A stretch of DNA of 64,000 nucleotides from Arthrobacter silviterrae (GTDB taxonomy: Bacteria > Actinomycetota > Actinomycetes > Actinomycetales > Micrococcaceae): assembly GCF_011045165.1 (NCBI RefSeq), contig NZ_JAAKZI010000009.1, positions 62,001 to 126,000 of the forward strand, in the 5' to 3' direction. Shown in pieces: positions 9,051 through 17,717 of this stretch. Each line of letters starts with the position of its first letter. Position 1 is the stretch's first letter. Position numbers and translations under genes: made by a program. Under the pieces are notes generated by a model that searched no databases, had not been told where the DNA came from, and saw only the letters and a list, made by a program, of their open reading frames with translations.

Positions 9051-10565
9051 ATGAGATCTCGTACCGGAAAATCATTCCTGTCCCTGGCCGGGGGTGCAGC
9101 ACTTGTTGCTGCGGCCTGCATGGCCGGCGTCCCCACGGCGTCGCCGCCCGGGGGCGCCGTTCCCGACGTCCACCCCGCGGTCAGCGACTTTGTCCAGATC
9201 AACAGCTCCGCCACCCCGCCCACGGAAGCCCAGTGCAATTCCGTCGGGCGGCGCTGCTTTACACCGCAGTCCACCCGGGCGGCCTACAATGTGGGCCCGC
9301 TGTATGCGGCGGGCAACGACGGAACGGGCATCACCATCGCAGTTGTGGACTCCTATGGCAGTGACACCATGGCCCACGACCTGCACGTCTACGACCAGGC
9401 ATTCAACCTGCCCGCCATGTGCGGCGAGGAAGCAGTCACCTGCACGGCGGGCATGCCCACGTTCAGCGTGCTGCATCTGCAAGGCTCGCCCGCCACCAAG
9501 GCGCCGCCGTCGCAAAGCAGGGGCACGGCCCAGAAGGACAAGGCCGCGTGGGCGCTGGAAGTGGCGCTCGACGTCGAAACAGCCCACGCCATGGCGCCGG
9601 GGGCCAACATCCTGCTCGTGGCCACCCCCACCGCCGAGACCCTTGGCGTCAACGGCCTGCCGCAGATGATGGCCGCAGAGCAGTACGTGGTGGACCACCA
9701 CCTGGCCCAGGTCATCTCGCAGAGCTTTGCCACCACGGAGGAGGCCTTTGGCAGCCCGCAATCGCTGCTGAACCTTCGCCACGCGTTCATTTCCGCGTCC
9801 CAGAACGGCGTCACCGTGCTGGGCTCCTCGGGCGACGGCGGCACGGCGAACCCGAACAAGGCACCCGTCGGCGGCCCGAACTCGCTGCCAACCTTCCCCT
9901 ACCCGACAGTCCAGTGGCCGGCCTCTGATCCGCTGGTGACAGGCGTCGGCGGCACCTACCTGTGCACCGACCCGACGGCTGTGTCGGGGCGGACGGTGGA
10001 CAGCGCCAGCCCGCCGGCATCATGCCAGCGGAATCCCGGCCAGGCCGAAGTTGGCTGGATTGGTGCAGGCGGCGGCTTCAGCCACGTGTTTGCCCGCCCG
10101 GACTACCAGTCGGCACTGCCGGCCGGTAGCACGGCCATTGGCAGCATGCGCGGCGTCCCTGACATTGCGCTGCAGGCCAGCGCCGGGACAGGCGCCCTGG
10201 TCTACCTGTCGCTCCCGCCGGACGGACTGGGCGGGCTGATGTGCGGCGCCACGCCGTGCAGCACCGGCTGGTACGACATTGGCGGCACCTCGCTGTCCTG
10301 CCCGCAGTGGGCCGGGCTGGTGGCCATCGCGGCCCAGATGAACGGCGGCGGGCTGGGACTGATCAATCCGGCGCTGTACAAGCTGGGCGCCAACCCCGCG
10401 GCCTACGCCAATGACTTCTTTGACGTGACCACGGGCAACAACCAGACCGATCCATCGGTTCCGGGCTACCCGGCAACCACAGGCTGGGATCCCGTGACCG
10501 GGCTGGGCACCCCGAATGCGGCGGCCCTGCTGCCGGACCTGGTGGCGGCCGTGCGCGCCGGGTGA
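9051..10565 (+). CDS. Secreted S53-family (sedolisin) serine peptidase without a pro-domain
   Basis: This 504-residue protein has a signal peptide (hydrophobic stretch about residues 9-26, MRSRTGK start). Its layout fits S53 peptidases: Glu170 and Asp174 in AWALEVALDVETAHA are the likely catalytic Glu/Asp, Asp262 in LGSSGDGG the oxyanion Asp, and Ser414 in IGGTSLSCP the nucleophile. The C-terminal DVTTGN and TGWDPVTGLGTPN match the family calcium site. Sedolisins usually carry a ~150-200-residue activation pro-domain before the catalytic domain; here only about 70 residues precede it. GGAGG lies 6 bases before the ATG. Confidence 0.88.
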   Translation: MRSRTGKSFLSLAGGAALVAAACMAGVPTASPPGGAVPDVHPAVSDFVQINSSATPPTEAQCNSVGRRCFTPQSTRAAYNVGPLYAAGNDGTGITIAVVDSYGSDTMAHDLHVYDQAFNLPAMCGEEAVTCTAGMPTFSVLHLQGSPATKAPPSQSRGTAQKDKAAWALEVALDVETAHAMAPGANILLVATPTAETLGVNGLPQMMAAEQYVVDHHLAQVISQSFATTEEAFGSPQSLLNLRHAFISASQNGVTVLGSSGDGGTANPNKAPVGGPNSLPTFPYPTVQWPASDPLVTGVGGTYLCTDPTAVSGRTVDSASPPASCQRNPGQAEVGWIGAGGGFSHVFARPDYQSALPAGSTAIGSMRGVPDIALQASAGTGALVYLSLPPDGLGGLMCGATPCSTGWYDIGGTSLSCPQWAGLVAIAAQMNGGGLGLINPALYKLGANPAAYANDFFDVTTGNNQTDPSVPGYPATTGWDPVTGLGTPNAAALLPDLVAAVRAG

Positions 10566-10632
10566 CCGGCCGCGCCTGAAGTACGACGGCGGCAGGTCAC
10601 GTTCTAGCGGAACCCCGCCTCCCGCCGTCGTC

Positions 10633-10701
10633 CGGGGCAAAACTCGGTGCGGGTTTGGCCCCCGGTGCACCCGGGGCAAAACTGGAAGCGAGTTTTGCCC
10701 C
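10633..10701. repeat. Repeated GGGGCAAAACT hairpin
   Basis: GGGGCAAAACT occurs at about 10634 and again at 10673-10683. The second copy pairs perfectly with its reverse complement at 10691-10701 around a 7-base loop. The element lies between the S53 gene and the terminator shared with sdhB. No gene is seen in 10566-10790. Confidence 0.55.
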
Positions 10702-10740
10702 ACGGTGAAGTCACGCAACTGGAATCTTGGCCCCGCAGCA

Positions 10741-10777
10741 AAAAAGGCGCCGCCCCACACGGGAGCGGCGCCTTTTT
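10741..10777. terminator. Bidirectional terminator between the S53 peptidase and sdhB
   Basis: Arms 10741-10753 and 10765-10777 are 13-bp perfect complements; AAAAA at the left and TTTTT at the right give a T-tract to transcripts arriving from either side. It lies 14 bases past the sdhB stop. Confidence 0.85.
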
Positions 10778-10790
10778 GCAAGCGGTGGAA

Positions 10791-11588
10791 CTAGACCTGG
10801 CGGGCCAGGATGGCCTGCTTGACCTCGGCGATGGCCTGCGTGACCTGGATGCCGCGCGGGCATGCCTCGGTGCAGTTGAAGGTGGTGCGGCAGCGCCACA
10901 CGCCTTCCTTGTCGTTGAGGATTTCCAGGCGCATGTCGCCGGCGTCGTCGCGCGAATCAAAGATAAAGCGGTGCGCGTTGACAATGGCGGCCGGGCCGAA
11001 GTACTGGCCGTCCGTCCAGAACACGGGGCAGGAGGACGTGCACGCAGCGCACAGGATGCACTTGGTGGTGTCGTCGAAGCGGGCGCGCTCCTCGGCGGAC
11101 TGCAGGCGCTCCTTGGACGGCTCATGGCTGCGGTTGATCAGGAAGGGCATGATCTCGCGGTAGGACTGGAAGAAGGGCTCCATGTCCACAATGAGGTCCT
11201 TCTCAACCGGCAGGCCCTTGAGTGCCTCGACGGTGATGGGCTTGGTGGTGTCCAAGTCCTTCAGGAGCGTCTTGCAGGCCAGGCGGTTGCGGCCGTTGAT
11301 GCGCATGGCATCGGAGCCGCACACACCGTGCGCGCAGGAGCGGCGGAACGACAGCGAGCCGTCCTGCTCCCACTTGACCTTGTGCAGTGCGTCCAGCACG
11401 CGGTCGGTGCCGTACATCGTCATGGTGAAGTCTTCCCACTTCGACTCCTCCGAGAACTCGGGGTCGTAACGGCGCACGCGCAGGGTGATGTCGAAGGTGG
11501 GGATTTCCCCGCCGCCACCGAGGTGTGCGGGCAGTTCGATCTTGGACAGCGGCTCGGGAGCAGTTTCTGCAGTTTCCACGGGGCTCAT
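10791..11588 (-). CDS. sdhB: Succinate dehydrogenase iron-sulfur subunit
   Basis: This 265-residue subunit carries electrons from FAD to quinone in complex II. The [2Fe-2S] cysteines are in RRSCAHGVCGSDAM and the later NRLAC, and the [4Fe-4S]/[3Fe-4S] cysteines are in CILCAACTSSCPV and CTEACPRGI. The start overlaps the sdhA stop by one base (TAATG), so translation is coupled. It is the last gene of sdhCDAB and is followed by a bidirectional terminator. Confidence 0.97.
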   Translation of the reverse strand: MSPVETAETAPEPLSKIELPAHLGGGGEIPTFDITLRVRRYDPEFSEESKWEDFTMTMYGTDRVLDALHKVKWEQDGSLSFRRSCAHGVCGSDAMRINGRNRLACKTLLKDLDTTKPITVEALKGLPVEKDLIVDMEPFFQSYREIMPFLINRSHEPSKERLQSAEERARFDDTTKCILCAACTSSCPVFWTDGQYFGPAAIVNAHRFIFDSRDDAGDMRLEILNDKEGVWRCRTTFNCTEACPRGIQVTQAIAEVKQAILARQV

Positions 11589-13387
11589 TAGTACTTCCTC
11601 ACCATCGGCTGGTAACGCGTGACGACAACTGGCTTGGTGCCCAACCGGATGCCGGCAATGTGCTCCTCGGAGCTCTCCGACGTCACGGCCGCATCCTTGT
11701 ACGCCATTGAGTGCTTCATGAACTTCTCGTCATCACGGTCCGGGAAGTCTTCACGGTAGTGTCCGCCACGGGATTCCTGGCGGTGGAGGGCGGCAACTGT
11801 CATGACCTTGGCCAGTTCCAGCAGGAAGCCCAGTTCCACGGCCTCGAGCAGGTCAAGGTTGAAGCGCTTGCCCTTGTCCTGGACGGTGATGCGGGAGTAC
11901 CGCTCCTCGAACGTGGCGATGTCCGCCAGCACGCGGTCAATGGACTCGGCCGTGCGGAACACCTGCATGTTGGCGTCCATGGTGTTCTGCAGGTCCTTGC
12001 GGATGGCAGCCACCTTTTCGCCGCCGTCGGACGTGCGGACGTGGTCCAGCAGGGCCTGCGTGTCGGCCTCCGGGTTGGCCGGAAGATCGATGAACTCGGC
12101 GCCCTTGGCGTATTCGGCGGCAGCCACGCCGGCACGCTTGCCGAAGACGTTGATGTCCAGCAGCGAGTTGGTGCCCAGGCGGTTGGAGCCGTGCACGGAC
12201 ACGCAGGCCACTTCACCGGCAGCGTACAGGCCGGGGATGATGGTGTCGTTGTCCTGCAGGACTTCGGTGGCAATGTTCGTGGGAACGCCGCCCATGGCGT
12301 AGTGGGCCGTGGGAAACACCGGGACGGGTTCCGTGTACGGTTCCACGCCGAGGTAGGTGCGGGCGAACTCGGTGATGTCCGGGAGCTTGGCGTCAATGTG
12401 CGCCGGCTCCAGGTGCGTCAGGTCCAGCAGCACGTAGTCCTTGTTGGGGCCACAGCCGCGGCCTTCCCGGACTTCGTTGGCCATGGAGCGGGCCACGATG
12501 TCGCGCGGGGCCAGGTCCTTGATGGTGGGGGCGTAGCGCTCCATGAAGCGCTCACCTTCCGAGTTGCGCAGGATCGCGCCTTCGCCGCGGGCGGCCTCGG
12601 AAAGCAGGATGCCCAGCCCGGCAAGGCCTGTCGGGTGGAACTGGAAGAACTCCATGTCCTCCAGCGGGATGCCCTTGCGGAAAGCGATGCCCATGCCGTC
12701 GCCGGTGAGGGTGTGGGCGTTGGAGGTGGTCTTGAAGACCTTGCCCGCGCCGCCGGTGGCCAGGATCACGGACTTGGCCTGGAAGACGTGCAGTTCGCCG
12801 GTGGCCAGGTCATAGGAGACCACGCCGGCAATCCGCTTCTGCTTGTAGGGCGTGCCGTCCTCGCGGGTGGCATCCTCTTCAACCGTCAGCAGGTCCAGGA
12901 CGTAGTACTCGTTGTAGAACTCAACGTTGTGCTTGACGCAGTTTTGGTACAGCGTCTGCAGGATCATGTGGCCGGTGCGGTCGGCGGCGTAACAGGAACG
13001 GCGCACGGGTGCCTTGCCGTGGTCGCGGGTGTGCCCGCCGAAGCGGCGCTGGTCGATGCGGCCCTCGGGCGTGCGGTTGAACGGCAGGCCCATCTTTTCC
13101 AGGTCGATGACGGCGTCGATGGCCTCCTTGGCCATGACCTCGGCGGCGTCCTGGTCCACCAGGTAGTCGCCGCCCTTGACGGTGTCAAAGGTGTGCCATT
13201 CCCAGTTGTCTTCCTCCACGTTCGCCAGGGCGGCGCACATGCCGCCCTGGGCGGCACCCGTGTGGGAGCGGGTGGGGTAGAGCTTGGTCAGTACGGCCGT
13301 GCGGGCGCGCTGACCGGATTCGATGGCGGCACGCATGCCTGCTCCACCGGCCCCGACGATGATGACGTCGTATTTGTGGACCTGCAT
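11588..13387 (-). CDS. sdhA: Succinate dehydrogenase flavoprotein subunit
   Basis: The 599-residue catalytic subunit oxidises succinate to fumarate. The N-terminal FAD-binding motif is VIIVGAGGAGMRAAIESG, and RSHTGAAQGGM contains the His expected to bind FAD covalently. GGHTRDHGKAPVRRSC and HGSNRLGTNSLLD are family motifs around the active site. Its ATG is 63 bases beyond the sdhD stop and it overlaps sdhB. It is membrane-attached through SdhC and SdhD. Confidence 0.97.
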   Translation of the reverse strand: MQVHKYDVIIVGAGGAGMRAAIESGQRARTAVLTKLYPTRSHTGAAQGGMCAALANVEEDNWEWHTFDTVKGGDYLVDQDAAEVMAKEAIDAVIDLEKMGLPFNRTPEGRIDQRRFGGHTRDHGKAPVRRSCYAADRTGHMILQTLYQNCVKHNVEFYNEYYVLDLLTVEEDATREDGTPYKQKRIAGVVSYDLATGELHVFQAKSVILATGGAGKVFKTTSNAHTLTGDGMGIAFRKGIPLEDMEFFQFHPTGLAGLGILLSEAARGEGAILRNSEGERFMERYAPTIKDLAPRDIVARSMANEVREGRGCGPNKDYVLLDLTHLEPAHIDAKLPDITEFARTYLGVEPYTEPVPVFPTAHYAMGGVPTNIATEVLQDNDTIIPGLYAAGEVACVSVHGSNRLGTNSLLDINVFGKRAGVAAAEYAKGAEFIDLPANPEADTQALLDHVRTSDGGEKVAAIRKDLQNTMDANMQVFRTAESIDRVLADIATFEERYSRITVQDKGKRFNLDLLEAVELGFLLELAKVMTVAALHRQESRGGHYREDFPDRDDEKFMKHSMAYKDAAVTSESSEEHIAGIRLGTKPVVVTRYQPMVRKY

Positions 13388-13450
13388 ACTGGATGCTCTT
13401 TCTCTCTTTGCTGCTACAAAATGCTGGTGTTCACTTCTAGCGCGGACCGG

Positions 13451-13918
13451 TTACGGTACGGGGCAGAAGGACGGTAGGTCGGTAACGGCGCCGGCCGGGC
13501 ACGGGTCAAAGGTGAAGATCACCAGGGTGCCCAGGACGATGATGACGCCCGCGGCAATGTAGAGGATCGTCTTCAACGTCATGCGGGTGCCATTGCGGTC
13601 AGCATAGTCGTTGATGATGGTGCGCACGCCGTTGGTGCCGTGCAGCATGGCGAGCCACAGCATGGCGAGGTCCCAGACCTGCCAGAACGGGCTGGACCAC
13701 TTGCCGGCCACAAAGCCGAAGTCGATGGCGTGGATGCCCTGTCCCAGCATGAGGTTCACGAAAAGGTGGCCGAAGATCAGCACGATCAGCACCACGCCGG
13801 AAAGGCGCATGAACAGCCAGGCGAACATTTCAAAGCTGGAGTGCGATGCCTTGTTGCGCTTGTACCAGGGCGACTGTGCACTGTTGGAGCGCGGCGATGC
13901 AATAACGTTGGAACTCAT
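13451..13918 (-). CDS. sdhD: Succinate dehydrogenase hydrophobic membrane anchor subunit
   Basis: This 155-residue membrane protein has three hydrophobic segments (about residues 45-67, 80-105 and 120-142) and precedes sdhA in the operon. VVLIVLIFGHLFVNLMLGQG carries the His expected to contact haem b. A basic N-terminal extension (SPWYKRNKASHSS) is cytoplasmic. It starts one base after the sdhC stop. The identification rests mainly on operon position and hydropathy, since these anchors diverge strongly. Confidence 0.9.
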   Translation of the reverse strand: MSSNVIASPRSNSAQSPWYKRNKASHSSFEMFAWLFMRLSGVVLIVLIFGHLFVNLMLGQGIHAIDFGFVAGKWSSPFWQVWDLAMLWLAMLHGTNGVRTIINDYADRNGTRMTLKTILYIAAGVIIVLGTLVIFTFDPCPAGAVTDLPSFCPVP

Positions 13919-13919
13919 T

Positions 13920-14300
13920 TTAGTGCCCCCCGAAGACGATGGAGAGGTGGCGGATCAGGAACGGAACCATGACCACAACCCAGGCGATCAGCACAGTCCA
14001 GAGCATCTGGCGCTGGTACTTGGGGCCTTTTTTCCAGAAATCAATGGCAATGATGCGCAGGCCGTTGAAGGCGTGGAACACGATTGCGGCGACCAGGGCT
14101 GCCTCGCCCAGGCCCATGATGGGGTTCTTGTATGCCCCAATGACTGCTGTGTACGCTTCCGGGGACACCCGCACCAAGGAGGTGTCCAGGACGTGCACCA
14201 ACAGGAATACGAAAATAACTACACCGGTAATGCGGTGTCCCACCCAGGACCACATGCCTTCTCGGCCGCGGTACAGAGTGCCAGCTGGTTTTGTCGGCAC
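13920..14300 (-). CDS. sdhC: Succinate dehydrogenase cytochrome b-556 subunit
   Basis: This 126-residue membrane anchor has three hydrophobic segments. The family pattern is seen in GMWSWVGHRITGVVIFVF, FLLVHVLDTSL with the haem-ligand-type His, and FHAFNGLRIIAID. I place the start at GTG 14300, giving the usual PTKPAGTLYRGREG N-terminus. AGGAAGG lies 8 bases upstream, while the longer reading to 14375 has no supporting site. It is the first gene of sdhCDAB. Confidence 0.9.
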   Translation of the reverse strand: MPTKPAGTLYRGREGMWSWVGHRITGVVIFVFLLVHVLDTSLVRVSPEAYTAVIGAYKNPIMGLGEAALVAAIVFHAFNGLRIIAIDFWKKGPKYQRQMLWTVLIAWVVVMVPFLIRHLSIVFGGH

Positions 14301-14381
14301 TGAATAAACCTTCCTGCAACACCGTGACGCTGGCGTGGTTCCACGCGGGGAAACGCACACGGCGTGAGCACTCATAACTTT

Positions 14382-14395
14382 GCCTAAATTTAGGC
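14382..14395. promoter_or_regulatory. Operator-like palindrome in the sdhC-manC intergenic region
   Basis: GCCTAAATTTAGGC is a perfect 14-bp palindrome 82 bases upstream of sdhC, and a third GCCTAA half-site (in antisense) lies about 20 bases further at 14415-14421. The 341-base gap 14301-14641 holds this element, the presumed sdh promoter and the manC promoter; I see no gene in it. Confidence 0.55.
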
Positions 14396-14641
14396 TTCGC
14401 TCACAGCATATTCAACTTAGGCGCTCCTTGCCCCATGCGACAAATCACGGCCGAGTCACAAAGCGGTGAATTGGTGGCGTCCGGGGCAGCTTTGCCGCTG
14501 TATTGCCCACCCTTTTCCCTGCACTTTTCCAAACACATTTCCAAGCACGACGCCGTTGCCCCCTCATCCTTGCGGGTGATCTTTGGCGCCTTCCGCCGCA
14601 GAATCCCGGCATGGACGCCGCCATCGTTTAGGCTTGCCGTG

Positions 14642-15787
14642 ATGAATACTGATAATTCGGCCCCGTCCGTGCGCACCGGCCCCGACCCCTTGGACAAGTT
14701 CTTTGCCGTTATCCCCGCCGGGGGTGTCGGCACCCGGTTGTGGCCACTCTCACGTGCTGCGGCCCCGAAGTTCCTCCATGACCTGACGGGCACCGGCAGC
14801 ACGCTGATCCGCGCCACGTACGACAGGCTGCAGCCGATCAGCGGCAACAGGATCCTGTTGGTCACCGGCGACGCGCACCGGGAGGCCGTCTGCCGCCAGC
14901 TGCCCGAACTGGCCGACGACGACCTGGTCCTGGAGACCGAGCCCAAGGATTCCGCCGCCGCCATCGGCCTGGCCGCGGCCATCCTGTTCACCCGCGACCC
15001 GGAAACCATCATGGGTTCCTTTGCCGCGGACCACGTCATCAGCCCGGACAGCGAGTTTCAGGACACCGTCCGGGAGGCCATTTACACGGCGGCCACCGGC
15101 AAGATTGTCACCATCGGGATCAACCCCACCCACCCCTCCACCGGTTTTGGCTACATCCAGATGGGCAAGGCACTGGAGATTGCCGGCGCGCCCCACGCCC
15201 ATCAGGTGGCCAAGTTTGTGGAGAAGCCCAGCGAGGAAGTGGCCGAGCAGTACCTGGCCAGCGGCGACTACAGCTGGAACGCCGGCATGTTCGTGGCCCC
15301 CGTGGAACTGATGCTGCGCCACCTCAAGGCCAACGAGCCCAAGCTGTATGACGGGCTGATGGAAATTGCCCTGGCCTGGGACACCCCCGAGCGGATCGCG
15401 GTGAAAAACCGCATCTGGCCCACCCTTCCCAAGATCGCCATCGACTACGCCGTGGCCGAGCCCGCAGCGGATGCCGGGGACGTCGCCGTCATACCTGCCG
15501 ACTTCAGCTGGGACGACGTCGGCGACTTTGCCGCTATCGCGCGCCTGAGCAGCGCCAAGGAAGTCAAGGACGTGAAGGTAATTGGCGAATCCCCTCGCGT
15601 CTTCACGGAGGACAGCACCGGCATCGTGGTCACCGACACCAAGCGCGTCATTGCCCTCATCGGCATCCAGGACGTGGTGGTGGTGGACACCCCCGACGCC
15701 CTGCTGGTCACCACCCGCGCCCACGCCCAGCTGGTGAAAAAGGCCGTGGACGGGCTCAAGCTCAACGGCGACACCGACGTCCTCTAG
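14642..15787 (+). CDS. manC: Mannose-1-phosphate guanylyltransferase
   Basis: This 381-residue cytoplasmic enzyme makes GDP-mannose from mannose-1-phosphate and GTP for mannosylation of lipids, polymers and proteins. FFAVIPAGGVGTRLWPLSR is the N-terminal nucleotide-binding motif, FVEKPSEEVAEQYLASGDY the PMI type II-family motif, and YSWNAGMFV the metal/substrate loop. The start is ATG 14642, 7 bases after TAGGCT (14629-14634), a leaderless layout. A longer reading to 14435 has no support. It is a single gene, divergent from sdhC. Confidence 0.92.
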   Translation: MNTDNSAPSVRTGPDPLDKFFAVIPAGGVGTRLWPLSRAAAPKFLHDLTGTGSTLIRATYDRLQPISGNRILLVTGDAHREAVCRQLPELADDDLVLETEPKDSAAAIGLAAAILFTRDPETIMGSFAADHVISPDSEFQDTVREAIYTAATGKIVTIGINPTHPSTGFGYIQMGKALEIAGAPHAHQVAKFVEKPSEEVAEQYLASGDYSWNAGMFVAPVELMLRHLKANEPKLYDGLMEIALAWDTPERIAVKNRIWPTLPKIAIDYAVAEPAADAGDVAVIPADFSWDDVGDFAAIARLSSAKEVKDVKVIGESPRVFTEDSTGIVVTDTKRVIALIGIQDVVVVDTPDALLVTTRAHAQLVKKAVDGLKLNGDTDVL

Positions 15788-15875
15788 CCCTCCCCGCCGG
15801 ACCCGGGCACGCAACCCGCGGTAATGCGGCGTGCGCAATGCCGCCCCTGCGCGGCGGGGTGGTTAGAGTTTGACT

Positions 15876-17081
15876 GTGCGCAATTACTCGCTGGAAACAG
15901 AACCAACTGAGCTGGTGGGCCCTTGGGTGGAGCCCCTGATCGATGAGGTCATCGAGTTTCGGCGCGACCTGCACGCCCACCCGGAATTGTCCTTCCAGGA
16001 GCACCGGACCACCGCCAGGATTTACGACCGCCTCCTGGCCGCCGGGCTTTCCCCGCGCAGGCTGGACGGCACCGGCGTCATCGTCGATGTGGGGGAGGGC
16101 CCCATTACGACGGCGTTGCGCGGGGACATTGACGCCCTCGCCATTGTGGAGGAGACCGGGCTCCCGTACGCCTCCCGCAACCACGGCGTGACCCACGGCT
16201 GCGGCCACGACTTTCACACCGCCACCATGTTGGGCATTGCCCTGGTCCTGGCCAAGATGCACCAGTCCAGCCCGCTGGGCGGCACCGTCCGCATCATTTT
16301 CCAGCCTGCCGAGGAGACCCTGCCCGGCGGCGCGCTGGCCTGCATCGACCAGGGCGCGCTCGACGGCGTCCCACGCATCATGGCGCTGCACTGCGACCCC
16401 CGCATCGAGGTGGGCAAGATCGGCACCCGCATCGGCCCCATCACAAGCGCCTCGGACACCATCAAGATTGAGCTGACCGGGCGCGGGGGACACAGCTCCC
16501 GCCCGCACCTGACCGAGGACCTGGTGTTTGCCCTGGCGCAGATCGCCATCAACGTCCCGGCCGTGCTCTCCCGCCGCGTGGACGTGCGCAGCGGCGTGTC
16601 CATGGTGTGGGGCCAGATCAACGCCGGCTCGGCGCCCAACGCCATCCCGGGCCACGGCGTCATGAGCGGGACCATGCGCTGCCTCGACCGCGAAGCCTGG
16701 CACGCCGCGGGCGAACTGCTGGATGAGGTGGTGCAGCAGGTGGCGGCCCCGTACGGCGTCGAGGTTCACCTGGAGCACACCCGCGGGGTGCCGCCCGTGG
16801 TGAACTCGGAGCACGAAACGGCACTCATTGAAGCGTCCGCCCGGGCCGAATTGGGCGAGGATTCCGTGGTCCTGGCGCCGCAGTCCATGGGCGGGGAGGA
16901 CTTTGCCTGGTTCCTGCAGGGCGTGCCCGGCTCCCTCATGCGCCTGGGCACCCACGTTCCCGGCGGCGAGGAGTTCGACCTCCACCGCGGCGACTACATC
17001 GTGGACGAGAGGGCCCTGTCGGTAGGCATCCGGGTCCTGTGCGCGGCGGCCCTGCGCACTCTCCGCACCGCCAACACCTGA
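15876..17081 (+). CDS. M20-family amidohydrolase
   Basis: This 401-residue metallopeptidase-like enzyme belongs to the hippurate/IAA-amino-acid hydrolase group, which removes acyl groups from N-acyl amino acids. Family motifs are FRRDLHAHPELSFQEHRTT, the metal-binding THGCGHDFHTATMLG, FQPAEETLPGGA with the catalytic Glu, and GRGGHSSRPH in the dimerisation domain. The start is taken as GTG 15876 because TAGAGT (15864-15869) is 6 bases upstream; an in-frame TTG at 15870 is the alternative. The natural substrate is unknown. Confidence 0.88.
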   Translation: MRNYSLETEPTELVGPWVEPLIDEVIEFRRDLHAHPELSFQEHRTTARIYDRLLAAGLSPRRLDGTGVIVDVGEGPITTALRGDIDALAIVEETGLPYASRNHGVTHGCGHDFHTATMLGIALVLAKMHQSSPLGGTVRIIFQPAEETLPGGALACIDQGALDGVPRIMALHCDPRIEVGKIGTRIGPITSASDTIKIELTGRGGHSSRPHLTEDLVFALAQIAINVPAVLSRRVDVRSGVSMVWGQINAGSAPNAIPGHGVMSGTMRCLDREAWHAAGELLDEVVQQVAAPYGVEVHLEHTRGVPPVVNSEHETALIEASARAELGEDSVVLAPQSMGGEDFAWFLQGVPGSLMRLGTHVPGGEEFDLHRGDYIVDERALSVGIRVLCAAALRTLRTANT

Positions 17082-17103
17082 AGCCCGCCCCCACCCACCC
17101 CCT

Positions 17104-17190
17104 CGTTGAGGTTGGAGATAACCACGGGTCAATTCGTTGAGGTTGGAGATAACCACCAACCCCGGTCGGTGGTTATCTCCAACCTCAACG
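17104..17190. repeat. GTTGAGGTTGGAGATAACCAC repeat, two direct copies and one inverted
   Basis: A 22-base unit occurs directly at 17104-17125 and 17135-17156 and as its exact reverse complement at 17169-17190. The inverted copy can pair with either direct copy, so two alternative hairpins are possible. It fills the gap after the M20 gene and may terminate its transcript. I did not see this unit elsewhere in the window. Confidence 0.8.
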
Positions 17191-17218
17191 GAGGTGGAAG
17201 CAGATAAGGTGTGGGCAA

Positions 17219-17246
17219 TTAAGTTGTGCACAACCTAAAATTGAGT
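17219..17246. promoter_or_regulatory. Probable OhrR operator
   Basis: GTTGTGCACAAC (about 17224-17235) is a perfect 12-bp palindrome, embedded in a longer imperfect one running from CAATTAA to AAATTG. It ends directly before the TACGCT -10 box of ohrR (17247-17252), where a bound repressor would block transcription. Confidence 0.65.
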
Positions 17247-17258
17247 TACGCTCGTTTC

Positions 17259-17696
17259 ATGCCCGAACGATCCACTCTTAAGCACCAGGTCTGCTTTTCG
17301 CTCTATGCAGCCTCCCGCGCCGCCACTGCCGTGTACCGGCCCATGCTCGAATCGATGGGCCTGACCTACCCGCAGTACCTGGTCATGCTGTTGCTCTGGG
17401 AACGCGACGGCGCCTCCGTCCGCGAGCTGGGGGAGGAGCTGGACCTGGATTCAGGCACCCTGTCCCCGCTGCTGAAACGGATGGAGGCCTCCGGGTTCGT
17501 GGAGCGCCGCCGCCAGCCCGACGACGAACGGAAGGTGGCCGTCCACCTCACCCCCCGCGGTGCCGGGCTGAGGGAGCAGGCCGCAGCCGTCCCCGCCCGG
17601 ATCGCCGCAGCGGCAGGCCTGAGCCCCGACGAGCTCGAGCAGCTGAACCTCACCCTGGCCAAGGTCACCGGTGCCCTGCACGCAAACGCCCAATAA
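17259..17696 (+). CDS. ohrR: MarR-family organic-hydroperoxide regulator OhrR
   Basis: This 145-residue winged-helix repressor should sense organic hydroperoxides through a reactive cysteine: LKHQVCFSLYAASRAATAVY places Cys at about residue 13, as in OhrR. The DNA-binding wing is GTLSPLLKRMEASGFVERRR followed by DDERKVAVHLTPRG. The start is ATG 17259, 6 bases after TACGCT, so it is predicted leaderless. The ohr gene follows after 21 bases, and a palindromic operator precedes the promoter, pointing to autoregulation of an ohrR-ohr unit. Confidence 0.9.
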   Translation: MPERSTLKHQVCFSLYAASRAATAVYRPMLESMGLTYPQYLVMLLLWERDGASVRELGEELDLDSGTLSPLLKRMEASGFVERRRQPDDERKVAVHLTPRGAGLREQAAAVPARIAAAAGLSPDELEQLNLTLAKVTGALHANAQ

Positions 17697-17717
17697 GCCA
17701 ACCCCAAAGGACCCTTC

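Noticed and set aside
14382-14395. Iron box (DtxR/IdeR) at the sdh promoter
   Set aside because: The half-sites point the wrong way: the site reads GCCTAA-TTAGGC, whereas the iron box reads TTAGG-CCTAA around its centre.
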